Of a stretch of DNA of 64,000 bases, positions 1 to 13,000 are shown piece by piece. Both the position numbers and the translations under genes were made by a program. Position 1 is the stretch's first letter. Every line of letters starts with the position of its first letter. Origin of the DNA: Pollenia angustigena (taxonomy: Eukaryota; Arthropoda; Insecta; Diptera; Polleniidae); contig OV884059.1 of the NCBI GenBank assembly GCA_930367215.1, positions 62,653,393-62,717,392 on the forward strand. The letters are read 5' to 3'. The notes below the pieces were generated by a model. That model saw nothing but the letters and a program-made list of their open reading frames with translations. It had not been told where the DNA came from and made no database searches.

Positions 1-986
1 TTCACCAGACTTACGACACCTATTCAACTGCAGTGCAAACCCTACCTAGTTTTAACCCTCTTCCTTATGGAACACCCGCTTGAGGTAGCTCAACAAAAGT
101 GGCGACTTGGAGACACTCGATCTCAGGTTTCCTCCAGGGAAATTGCAATAGCCCTGTATGAAATGTCAATAGTTTTACTGTTCTGATTCACTATTGACTT
201 TGTAACCAATACTACTGACCAACTGTAGACTAGGCAATGCTTTGTGCTATACACAGTATGTTAAGCATGTGCTTGTCATTGAACACCACACTGACATTGG
301 AACTATTGACTAGGTAGTTCTTGTGGAACCTGATAATGTGCATGATGTGTCTTACGAGACTTATTATTTTATTTTTTTTTTGTGAAAATAATGACAATTT
401 GGGTCAGAAATCTGACAGAATTCGAATACGGATCCGACTTTTTTATCGATGTTTCTCTCAGATATCTGGAAGACGTTGGACTCTATTTTGTTGGCTGGGA
501 ATAAAAATAATTTACATACATATGTTTGTTTGTACGTACAATGTATATTCTTAAATATTTTATTGAAAAAATCCGAAGTCAAAAAATGTCTCTCTTTTCA
601 AATGCAGACCAAAGTCGAGACGCTTTTTCTACAGTATCACCATAATAATCGGCCAAAGGTCCCTCCTTTGGAGAGACTTGCTCCCAGGTTTCCTGCAGGG
701 AAGCAACATAATATTAGTATGTGTGTATAAATTTTATATTCATTTACAAACAAATGTTTTTTTTAAATGTCATATCTAATTGCAACTAATAAAAAAAGGT
801 CTAAATAGAAAACAATTAATCATTTCAATTTAAAATTGTTTTTCCTAGGAAGCGTTATTGAATTGCTCAAGAAATTGTCTAAAAATTAATGGAAAATTAA
901 TGGAATAAAAAATAAATTTCATAGAGTAATCGAAAATCGGTTATTTTTTTTTAAATTTTTTTTAAATTCATTTAGTTTTTGTATAG
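1..986. other. Sequence upstream of D2hgdh, no gene seen
   Basis: I see no convincing exon before the D2hgdh start. Two related motifs containing AGGTTTCCT followed by CAGGGAA lie in direct orientation near 125-141 and 685-702; their meaning is unknown. The 750-980 part is simple AT-rich sequence that probably includes the D2hgdh 5' untranslated region and core promoter, but no TATA box or initiator stands out. The open frames here are short and have no recognisable domain. Confidence 0.4.
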
Positions 987-1085
987 ATGCAGCGCCTTAA
1001 AAAGTGGACCCAATTAAAAAATTGGATTTTCTCGACATCATTTAGCATGTACAGTAACTCACCGGCATTGCCCGAATTGACACAG
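987..1085 (+). CDS. D2hgdh: D2hgdh exon 1 (coding part)
   Basis: Thirty-three codons beginning [13 protein letters not shown] and ending PALPELTQ before a consensus donor GTAAGT at 1086. The exon ends in phase 0, matching the acceptor at 13217. The basic, hydroxylated N-terminus suits a mitochondrial targeting signal. This exon is assigned from splice phase and position rather than strong homology, because presequences are poorly conserved. Confidence 0.75.
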
Positions 1086-4000
1086 GTAAGTGGAAATTAA
1101 ATTAATTTAAAGTTTTCAGAGAACAAGAAGTCATGGGTAAAGTAGTTTTAATCAGGGCTGTGTTTTTGTATCGAAGTAGAAATACCCACGAAAACTCGCG
1201 ACTATGATTTCAAAATTTTTCGGCATAAAATATTTTCTAATGTTTTCCAAAATAAAAATATTAAAAATTTTAAACTTAGAAAATAAGGACCAGTGTTAGA
1301 GTTAAAATAACAAATTGCATTTTTTATAGAATTATTTCTTGCTATATTTAAGTGTTTAAAAGATACTGCATTAAAAAAAAGAGTTCAAAGTCAAATAAGA
1401 ACCAGTCTCATTTACATTTAGCATCAAGGTTAGAGTAGGAATCGGAATTAACAATTTTACAGCCCTGTAGCCCGCTTCTGTATTTCTCGCATCGTAAAAT
1501 TTTCCGCATGAAACCAGTGCAAAATGAAACAAAAATGGTTGTTCTCACACAAGGGTTTCTGTATCTTTCCTTTGCGAGAATTATCTGTCATTTGCATAAT
1601 TTTCCAGAATTTATTGGAAGGATGTCAGAAAAAGTGTTTCTGTAACAATATCCCATCGGTAAATGGAACTATAGTTCCTTATTATTACCTAGATTATAAT
1701 CGATGACAATAGCATAACATTCTAAGCGAGCGATTTAAGTACTTATAAAGTTAACAGTGACTCACAGCTTATTTGATGCAGGTAATACCTTTTTTTAAAA
1801 AATCGAAAATGACTCGATGTTTATTAAATACAAAAAAAAAAATTATATAACAAGTAATGAGATATGTATGTTCTGTTAATCGTTACAGAAAAAACAATGA
1901 CAAAAACAAAGCTTGATGAAAAAATATAGAAACAAATAATTTTCTCATAAAAATATGCTTACAGCTTAAATGATGCAGTTTATTAAATACACTCTCTTAG
2001 AATGAAATAACGGTGCAATTTATTCTTTTCTGTTTAGCTTAGCGGTTTAAGTCATTCTCATAAAATTTTTGTAATGAAAAGTTGAACAAATTTAAATTTT
2101 TTAAAAATGGGAAAACGGACCTCATTTGAAAAAAGGGAAGACGTTATTCGTCATCATAAAGAGGGCAAAAGCCAGCGAAAAATTGCCGAAATTGTTGCTA
2201 TTAGTTCGTCAACTGTCTAGCACATTATTGAAAGGTTTCGCCGCGAAAATAGGATAGAAGATAAGGGCAGATCTGCGAAAAACAAAATATTTAATGATGC
2301 TGATAAGAGGTGGATTGTTCGCCAAATTAAACAAAACCCCGATTTAAGCGCTCCATAATTAACGAACGAAGTTGAAAAATACTTAGGCAAGGTCTGTAAC
2401 CCTGAAACTGTTCGTAGAGTTCTCCGCGAAGAAAATTTTCATGGAAGGACAGCGCGAAATAAGCCGTTGATTAATGCTCGTAATAGAAAACGAAGAATAG
2501 AGTTTTGCAGACAACATTTGCACAAAGACATTTCGTTCTGGAAGTCCGTTGTTTTTGCGGATGAAAGCAAGTACAACCTTTTCAGGTCTGATGGGAAGTC
2601 CTGCGTTTGGAGAAAACCAAACACTGCGCTTCAACCATGTAATTTGCGCTCTACAGTTAAACACGATGGAGGCAGTGTCATGGTATGGGGTTGCATGTCC
2701 TATTCAGGCATCGGAAATTTAACATTTATTGAAGGTAACATGGATAAAAAGATGTATCTGGATCTGCTAAAAGATAATTTAGTACAAAGTGCGGATAAAA
2801 TGGGCATTAAGGATACGTTTAGGTTCTACCAAGACAACGATCCCAAGCATACATCTGGTATTGTAAAAACTTGGCTTATCTGGAACTGCCCACATGTAGT
2901 ACAGACACCTGCACAGAGTCCAGATCTCAACGTTATTGAGAATTTGTGGTCAGTGCTGGAAAATAAAATAAGAACCCACAATATTTCTAATGCCACTGAT
3001 CTGAAACGGGCACTACAGGAGGAATGGAATAAAATTAGTGCTGATTATACAGCATAACTGGTAGAATCTATGAATTCCCGACTAAAAGCTGTTCTGCATC
3101 AAAAGGGATACCCCACTAAGTATTAGCCATAGTTACGAAATAGAAATATAATAGAAATTATGTAATTTGAATACTTTTAATTTAGTGCATCATTTAAGCT
3201 TTGACCTCAAAACTGTAACTGAATTATTTAATTTGCTATATCTTTCTTATGGAAAAAGATTTTTTGTTAATTTTTGTCATTAAATAAAACACATAATTTA
3301 AAAATATAAAAAATAAAATTTTTTTCTCTGTAATGGAAATACTATAAAATATATTTCATATTTGAATATTTTATTTTGGCTGCATCAAATAAGCTGTGAG
3401 TCACTGTATATGTGTTATCTAATAAATATCACCTACTAATTATAACTTCGATTACAATATAAGCGGAGTGTTAGTTAGTGTGTTTATGTTAAAAAATTTA
3501 TGAATAATATTTCTACTAATTAAAACTTCGATTAGACGGTAAGTGACGAGTTAGTGTGTTTATGCACATAAATGCGACTGTAAACGACATACATTACAGT
3601 TCAATTTGCCTGAATTTATTGACGTGCCATCAAGCTCGCTTAGAACACCACTTATAACGTTAGTGAAATGGCACTTACTGACATCGCTGCTTACATTTAA
3701 AGCGAGAGCACACTAATTAAACAGCCTATGACACTCGTGTGTAAATGTAAGCAGAAATATAAGCGACAGCATCAGTACTGATTGCTACTAAATATTACTG
3801 ACATCAGCGATTAACCCAGCAAAAACTTTACTTACAATCCTACTTTTAATGACTTCAAGAAGTCATTACTTTGTAGCTTTATTCGCCACTTTTTGGAGTA
3901 TTAGTTATATATTAAATAATAACTTTATTATTATACTTAAATATACAGAAATTTTCATTATGACAATAAAAATGTCATTATAGTCATTATAGTCAAAAAA

Positions 4001-7000
4001 CAATGTTTTTTAATACAAACACTAGACTGCCCCGGTAGACTAGCTGGTAGCGAGCTAGTCTATCAGCACCGAGGTTGCGGGATCAAATCCCGCCAGAGAC
4101 AGAAAAAAAAAATGTAAATAAGGTAAAATAAAATAAAATAAGACAAAATAAAAAAAAAATAATTAAAAAATATAAAAAAAAAATAATTAAAAAAAAAATT
4201 GAAAAATTTTTACTTTATTTTTATAAAAAAAACATATTATTTTTTAGATTATAATAGGCTAAATTATAAGTGGTTACTTTTGGGACATCTCGAACAAAAA
4301 TAAGTACTTTTTCTAGTAGAAAAGTAAGTAGTTGACTCCTCAAATTCTCATTATTTTTCTACTCATTTTGTAAGCAAAGTTTTTGCTGGGAAGTAATGGG
4401 CATTTTTACCGCTGGGGTTTTGCGAAAAGTTTCTTAGAAGAACTGTCAAAATAAGTCACATTTGAAATTGGTGCGAGAAATACAATATTTTAATTTAAAA
4501 TATGTTTATAAACTATTTTTTTAAAATAAAAAAAAAAGAAGGAATATAAATGAGGAATGCATAATTTAATTGATGAAAATAAATTAAACACCATTGTTAT
4601 ATTTTGTTAATTAAAATTTTTTTTAGCCTTTCCTTGTTTTGGTTTTATTCAGGGCTGCCAGACATATTTGTGTAAAAATCGTCAATTTCCTGAGATAACA
4701 GATCGTCTATTTTTGTTTTAAAAAATTGGACAATTTAAAATTAATTTTGAACAAATTTTCTTCGATTTTTATTAAAACATAGTCAAACAAAAACGTAGTT
4801 AAAGTTCATGGATATAAATTGTCTATTGTTTGGCCTTACCCAGCAAAAACTTTGCTTACAAAATGAGTAGAAAAATAATGGGAATTTGAGGAGTCAACTA
4901 CTTACTTTTCTACTAGAAAAAGTACTTATTTTTGTTCGAGATGTCCCAAAAGTAACCACTTATAATTTAGCCTATTATAATCTAAAAAATAATATGTTTT
5001 TTTTATAAAAATAAAGTAAAAATTTTTAAATTTTTTTTTTTAATTATTTTTTTTTTTTATATTTTTTAATTATTTTTTTTTTATTTTGTCTTATTTTATT
5101 TTATTTTACCTTATTTAAATTTTTATTTTTTTTCTGTCTCTGGCGGGATTTGATCCCGCAACCTCGGTGCTGATAGACTAGCTCGCTACCAGCTAGTCTA
5201 CCGGGGCAGTCTAGTTTTTGTATTAAAAAACATTGTTTTTTGACTATAATGACTATAATGACATTTTTATTGTCATAATGAAAATTTCTGTATATTTAAG
5301 TATAATAATAAAGTTATTATTTAATATATAACTAATACTCCAAAAAGTGGCGAATAAAGCTACAAAGTAATGACTTCTTGAAGTCATTAAAAGTAGGATT
5401 GTAAGTAAAGTTTTTGCTGGGTAATTTTTTTAAATTTATATTTATTTTATTAAGCTTGAGGTCTATTTTTTATAAAATTATTTATTTTCTTAAATCCGAC
5501 AACAATTTAAAATTGTTATTTTTCCCTAAAGGAGTCACACAAAGGTGTGACAAAATATAATATTAAAAATAAATATTAACACAAAATAAAATAAATATTT
5601 TTATAAAAACAAAAAGAAGTCAAGCTTAATAAAATAGACATACATACTTATTTAAAATAGACATATACAAATACCTAGAAATTAAAAGTTTTTAATTAAA
5701 TCAGCTTTGATAAAAGCATTATAAATATTTAGGGTTTTTATTTTTGCGAATTGATAGTGACGACGTTGTTTTGTATTTGTATCGTATGTAGTCCGAAATA
5801 GGATATTATTGAAATTTAACAATATCGGTTCGCAAATGGCTGAGATATGAGTAACAAACACGTTTGTCTCTAATTTTTACCCATAAATCTATAATTTACC
5901 TATTCTTATAACTATTTACTTAATTTTTTCTTTTTCAACTGTTGAATACCTGGTAGTTAAAATTGAAAAAATCGGTTAATAAATAAACGGGTTATAGACA
6001 CAACAACTTTTTTTTTGCCGAAATAATGGTTTGGCACAAAAGTGTCCATATAAGCTAAGAAGATAATATATATAAATTTGTTGTTGCTTTATACAGAAAT
6101 TCATATTGTTTTTTTAAATTTTCAACGCGACAAAATATGAAGTGTTTGAAATTTAAAAATTCAATATAAATTTTTATAGAAAGCTACAACAAAATTATAA
6201 AATATTTTTTATTTTGTTTTTGCTATCATCACTTTTTTTTGAAAAAATCGGCACTTTGCTAATTTCGGACCAAAAGTCGTCAAAATGCTGTGGCCTATCA
6301 AGCGTTCTTCATCACTACGTGGTAAATGAGGGTATACTAAGTTTGTCGTTCCGTGTGAAATTTTGAAATATTCTTCTGGTACCTAAGTTAATTAAGCCAA
6401 GTGCGTCTGTTGAAAACACGAATGCACTAAGCGGTTTGGGATTCCAGTACAATCGGTTTAGTAGAAATAAAATTATGAACCTAAATGTGAAAAAATTACT
6501 TAAAAATTGCTATTTTTGTTACAAAAACTAGCAGAAATTGCTGACAGAAGACACCGATTCTCATTTAATTATGCATAAATTGTTTTATACGAAATCATAC
6601 TATTGAGTTTTGTGAAGATCGCTTCAAATTTACCATCGCCCATATCATGCCCGTTTTCTTAAAGCACTTGTTCGTTTAAAACCCTAACGAATCTTGCTAT
6701 TGCGGTAAATGTTTGGTCTGTCATAGTTTTATACGGGTAAAAACGACTCCACCAAATTTCGTAAAGATTGGTTGATAAGTGGCGGAAAATCGAGACATGA
6801 AACTCTTATACGACATCACCAGAGAAATATGCGGGAAAAGATCACATCAATCACGACCTGTCCGGGACAAGGATGGAAACCTCTTAACATCGATTGAAGA
6901 CCCAGTGCAACGATTAAGGGAACACTTCTCCGAAATTCTAAATAATTGGACCATCCGACCCTCGACACCCACCGTGAATCAAGAAGATAACCGGACCACA

Positions 7001-10000
7001 CGAAACATGTCACTTTTTTATCAACCACTGTGATACGATGAAATTATAAAGACCATAGAGTCAATGAAGAACAACAAGTCCCCGTGAGTTGATAATATAT
7101 CAGCTGCAACCCTCTTTATTAAAATTTGGGAGACAGAAAAGCTACCGGAAGAATAGTTGGAGGGGATATTGCTCACTATTTCAAAAAAGGTGATCTAAGT
7201 CAATGCCGCAACTACAGGGGTATTATGTTGCTGTCAATTCCGTCGAAGGTATTAACCAAAATTCTTTCAAACCGCGTAGACGAAAAACTGGACTCAACCA
7301 TTCACAGGCAACAGGCAGGGTTTTGATCAAACCGCTCGTGTGTTGACCACATTAGTACATTGAGGATAATAACAAAACAGTTAGTGCAGCATTCGACAGC
7401 ACTAACAGATACTGTATATGGACTGGCTTAAAGCAGAGGGGTATTATTATAAGATTGATTAAGGCGCAAGACCATTTCCGGGGTTCGTCAGGGTTGCCTT
7501 ATATCACCTATACTGTTCTTGATGGTTCTAGACGATGTTTCAACTCGGGCTATAGACGGAAAAAACGTAGTATCACCTGGAACCTCCAAAGCCAATTGGA
7601 AGATTTGGCATACTTAATTAAGTTTAAGTATACAAACTAAAGATAAATAACTTAATTACTATTAGAATACTTAAACTGGATATTTAAATAAATACCTAAT
7701 TGAAAAGTACTTCTAAGTCCGGATGAATGCTTGGATAAATTATTGACTAAACTGATTGTTAACTACTAAAGGGTCTAACTGAATAAATGACGAAATAGAT
7801 GACAAAAACCAAAATTGAAAACTATGATCGTAGCAATGTCGTGTACGAAATTAAATGTGAGGGTAATAATGACGAAACGTGCGGTAAAGTGTATGTTGGA
7901 ACAACCAAAAGAAATTTAGCTACTAGGATAAACGAACATAAAGCAGACATTGACAAATTAAAATACTCAACAGCTTTAGCCCTACATTGCATTGATAATA
8001 AGCACACACCAAATCTAAACGATGTTAAAGTACTAGACGTAGAGCGGAGGGTAAACAGAAGATTTACGCTGGAAAGCTTACGAATACAGGAGAGACTTAA
8101 TACAGCTGTAAACAAAAAAGATGACAAAGACCGAACGAATGCAAATTACACGATTGCAATATTATAATTTAGTCCATTTTCAACTGTGATACTGACATTA
8201 GGAAAAGTTTAACTGTGATATTTTTTATTAATTATACATTTATATTTTTGTTTTATTTGTGTGTTTAATTGTACTGTGTGTATTGTTTAAAACCACATTT
8301 AAATTAGAAATTATAATGTAAATACAAATTCAAGATTTTATGTAAGTTAAATTGTTCTTTAAATGTAATTGTATTTTTTTGATGTTTATGTACTGAATAT
8401 TATTGCTTTTTATAATTTGTTGTTGCCAGATTTCAATAAAAATAATCCCTGAAGAAGTAGGAAAACAGCCTACGAAACGTCGGAGGAAAATATGAAATAA
8501 ATCTTTTATTTACATATAGAAAATAATTAGACCTTGAAAGCCTGTTTGGTAATCCCAAAAAACATTAATTAGAATCGGAAGTAAATTATTACAAAATTTA
8601 CCATCTTGGACATATGAATAGTTACGGGATAGAACTGAATAGTGACTGATATATTATTTGAAAACTTTGTTTTTTTCATATCTCTTTATTTCAAGGGAAA
8701 TAAGTAAAACGGAATTATAAGGAAAAGGGAAATATTTATTTTTTAGTATCTCACTAATGTTTATTTATTTAACAGCATATTCCTTCAAATTGTATAGTTT
8801 TTACTTAAAAAAAATATATTTTATCCGACAAAAATCTAACTACATACCAATTGGTATTTTGTTTTTTTGAATAACAAACATAAATGTTAAAAAAAAATAT
8901 TCGGAAAATTACTGAATTTTTATTCAATTTTAACAGTACGGTAATCGAGTTTAATAACCCACAATCAGTTACTGTAATAATATTTTGAGTGTAGGAAATA
9001 AACTTTGCAATTATTGTTGAATCTTTCATAGTACATACATATATCTTTAAGAAAACATTTGCAGTATCTTTATTTTTTTATCGAATGAAAACATAAATAA
9101 GGATTTGATTAATTTAAAATTGGTTGAAAGGTAACTAGCGTATGGCGATGTGGAAAGAATGTTTGGTGCATTCCTCCCAATATTTTTCTTTCAGGCGAAG
9201 AGTAGTGCTACAGATGACGTAATAATGTCATATGCGTCCTGTCCAGGACGTAAACATCTGGTCCTGAAGAGTCGAGACAATAATGTCGAAATCCGCGTTA
9301 AAGTTTTAGTCAACATCAATCAACGGTCGTGTTGTTTACTGTTATGTGTTTTATATCGCTTCGGTTTCTTTTTCTTACAACTTCATTTCTTTTTGGCACG
9401 AGTTCAATTGTGTATGTGTAAGCAGATGGACACGAACCCCCCATTTCCGGCGAGTTTCAGCCTAAACACCAGCATGCCACTGTCCATCGCGAAGCGAAAT
9501 TGTGATTTTGATTCACAAAAACTTTCTCACGCCCACATTACCTAAATTTAATTAAAATTCACAATTTAAACTTCGATAGAAACAAAAATTTATTTTATAC
9601 ACAAATTTTATAACTGAAAAACTTAAATTTTAAGTTTTCGGTTCCTAATTTCTGATGCCTGTTCATTCTATACCTTTTCCAATGAGTCTTGGAAGGAACA
9701 ACAAATACGATTATATACGTTTAATGTCTTCATTTTCAAATTTTGGTAACGATCTTCGACAGTGTCTATAGCTGACAAACTTTCAGCTACGTGGGCCTCT
9801 ATATTAAATCGTTTTGCCTGACACATTTTCTTAGACACATTTTTTTAGAAAACTTTATTTTATATGCGCATGGAAGCTATCTTTCCCTCAACAATAAATT
9901 TCGGTGTATTTATCAAATATGAAAAATTGGGAATTTAGCACGTCATACGGAAATCTTATTACAGTATTTATCGGATATAAGAACATCTTATTTAAGAACA

Positions 10001-13000
10001 AAACGCTTATAAGAAACATTTTCAAAAACAACATGTCTTTTTTGTGATGTTTCTAACAAAAAAAATTTCATATAAGAAAAACGCTTATAAGAAAAAAACT
10101 GATAAAAGAACATTTTTCTTAAACACCAAAATCACAAAATGTATAGAAAAAGAATATATATAAGAAACTTCCAACGGCAACGCAGAATTTATGTAGTTTG
10201 CATGGACAACTCTGTTTTCTGACAGTTTTACAACAAGAACAAAGTTTTTTTTTACTTTTAGTTTTAGATGAGCGAACTGGTACTCATGAGAAGCTTTGTG
10301 TTTTTTGCCAATAAATACAAAAGTTAAAATTTTAAAAGAAATGCAAAACGGTATAAAAAGAAGCGAAATTGCAAAAAAATATATTGGACTTTCAACGTTA
10401 TCTAAAACAGTGAAAAACTCAAAAGACATAGAAAATAATTATTTAAAAGTTAGAAACGTTAACATGGGGTCGTCACCTGACAATTTTTTGTCATACCAAA
10501 CGTCAAAGTCCATATAAAAAAAACTTTAAAATTTTTGTCAGCGTTATTTTTTATATGAAGTTTGACGTTTATTATAACAAAAAATTGTCAGGTGAAGACC
10601 CTATGTAACAAAAAAAAGAGACAGAAAACCAAAATATGAAAGTCGTATGGCCATAGCTACTTATATAAGAAATAAGTTTCTTATATAAAATAGTTGTATA
10701 TTAGAAAGAAACGCTTATAAGAAACTTTTTTCCTGGATTTTTTAAGTTTCTTATATCCGATAAATACTGTAATAATAGACTTTGTATTCCCGAAAATAAC
10801 TTTGATAATATAATTGCATGTGCCCGTGCATAAAACTGAATTGGCAAATTGAAGAAGAATATAATGAAGCGGTTTGTTTTTTAATTTTGTTTTTTCTTTT
10901 AACCCACTTACAACTACAATTCGAGTCGGAAAGAAACAACCAATTGTAGGGGGATGTAAGAAAAGATAAACTCACTGTTTATTGTTGGTGTTTTGTTAAA
11001 GATTTGATATAGTTACAAGTAAGACTTATGGCCAATTTTCAGGATTGATATTAAAACACATTTATTTTTAAAATTGTTTTAAATACAAAATTCTCTTTTT
11101 CACTAAAAACTTAAGTGAAACTTAATACCATGTTCACACGGACAGCAATATTTGTGTTTCGCTCTCTTATTCCTGTTTCGCGCCCCAAACATGATTTAAA
11201 CGACTTGTTTCCCATACAAAATTTTGAGAGCGAAACAGGTCGTTTCATTTTGAAACAGGAAAAATGTACTATCATCTCCAATTTTGATAACAGTTATCAT
11301 TAGTTTATCTGAACTAGCTCTCAAAAAAATCAAAACAAAGAAAAAACAAAATAAAAATTGATGTTTAATAACATAAAGTGATAATATTAACATAATAATA
11401 TTGTTACGTTACTGCCTTTCAATAACGTTTTGGTTTATTTCCTTTATAATAAACCGTTGCGAGTTCTTTTATTGCAATTCAAATAAAACAAATAAACACA
11501 AAACTTTAATGTATAACACTTATTTATTAAGAACTTAGTCACTTTAACAACCGTAATTTATAGCTTTTATTTACAACTCACTATTGTAATCAACACACTT
11601 CAAACGTTTATAGTTTTCTCCGCGTGATGCACTCTTAACTTGTCAAAGTCTGAACTAATACTGTTTTTTGATGCTAGCCGCCGCAAGTATTTATACTGTA
11701 ATTCAGCCATCTAGAACATTCGAAATGTTTCTCGAAGGTTCGAGGCTTTACTTATTCACCACTCTATAGTCAATTATGATTGGTGGCGGCACTTATGTTT
11801 ACATAATTTCACCACTTATACTAAAGCTTTTTTAGCGGTCATTTCTAGTTCCTTCTGCACATTGGGATTAAAGTGTACTAAATAATAACAATTTTTAATA
11901 ACAATGTAAACTAATAAAATAACTAACAAATACTTAATAACTAAGACATACAAGATAAATAATAATTACAACTAATTCTTAAACAATAATTACAACTAAC
12001 TAAAGTTACTTTCGTAACAGTATTAATAAATGTATTAAATAATATATTTTTAATTTTTATTTACTTTTTTATCTATTTTAAAAAGAATCACACTAACAAC
12101 ACAAAAAAATGTCAAAATGAAACAAGTACGAATAGTATGAACCGCATGTTTAGCAATCTAGTTTCAGAGAGCGAAACCAGTGGTTTATATCGTCGTATGA
12201 ACATAGCATAAGTCACCGATGTGGTACACTTAATTTCAGGCCTTGAAATACACTTTTTTATATTTTTTTTCGTATTTAGTAGTGCTATCATACTTTTATC
12301 TTAATTAAATAAGACTTTTCAAATAAAACTCAAAAAACCAATCTGTTTTAAATACGATATTATGTGGTGTTTATAATTCTTATTCGCTTCAGGGTTTTAT
12401 TTGTTTAATATTTTTGGCTTTTATAAAATCTTTGGAAAAGGTTTTCTGATGAGCTGGCCTAAGCAACAAGTGAAACGCGCATTGAAGCTAGCTTTCCCTC
12501 AACAATAAATTTCAGTGTATTTATCAAATATGAAAAATTGGGAATTTAGCACGTCATACGGAAATCGTATTAATAATAAACTTTGAATTCCCGAAAATAA
12601 CTTTGATTTATTTTAATGTATATATTGCTTTTTCTTTAAAAAAATTTAATTTCAGTTTGAAATTTTCAAATATACAAAAAAACTTTTCGTTTTTATTTTT
12701 TTCTTCAAAAACTTTTCGTCTCACTACAAACACTTTTTAACAATGACATGGTCCATGCTTGCATTACATTGGACCAGTCCATGGAGTAGTCCATTTTATC
12801 AAAATGGATCAGGTGGTCCAATTTTATTTGTAGGGTATACATATGTATATATTTTCTTTTTTCGTACGGTTTAAAATATTTTTTAATTTTCAATGATAAA
12901 TATTTAAGCAAATACCAAATTAAAAAACTTTTTCCGGTCCTTGCCCTTTATGTTGCTGCTTAACATTTTAAGTAATAAAATAATAACATTAAAGGATTCT

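Larger units (their letters stand above)
1477..6070 (+). repeat. Interrupted dispersed repeat, inverted partner of 37490-39190
   Basis: Blocks at 1477-1665, about 4400-4838 and about 5422-6070 match, in reverse complement, a contiguous block at 37490-39190. Shared landmarks are CGTAAAATTTTCCGCATGAA, the stretch GAGAATTATCTGTCATT, TTTTGCGAAAAGTTTCTT and the phrase around AAATAATGGTTTTGGC. On this side the repeat is split by the Tc1-like element, by sequence of unknown origin (1666-1754, 3407-3814) and by the two TIR elements at 3815 and 4839. No coding sequence was recognised in it. Confidence 0.7.
7799..8545 (+). mobile_element. Penelope-like element, 3' part (copy 1)
   Basis: 5'-truncated Penelope-like retroelement. 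It keeps the end of the ORF with the GIY-YIG nuclease (7799-8167), an AT-rich 3' region and a hammerhead-like fold (8441-8490), ending near ATTTACATA...TTAGACC. The reverse transcriptase itself is absent. It shares its 3' layout with a second copy at 51571-52665. Confidence 0.8.
9962..10769 (+). mobile_element. pogo-like element, internally deleted
   Basis: TIRs CAGTATTTATCGGATATAAG (from 9962) and its reverse complement ending 10769, about 23 bp, flanked on both sides by TA (9960-9961 and 10770-10771). The repeat copy at 12481-12600 shows the uninterrupted site, which proves the insertion. The interior is rich in CTTATAAGAA-type motifs and keeps only a fragment of a DNA-binding domain, so the element is non-autonomous. 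Confidence 0.85.

Noticed and set aside
4029..4101. Functional tRNA gene
   Set aside because: Acceptor ends do not pair and the D-arm side forms a 10-bp stem, so only the promoter-like boxes resemble a tRNA.
9150..9545. 131-codon open frame preceded by a pyrimidine tract and CAG
   Set aside because: No domain, odd hydrophobic low-complexity content, no donor or partner exon in phase with D2hgdh.
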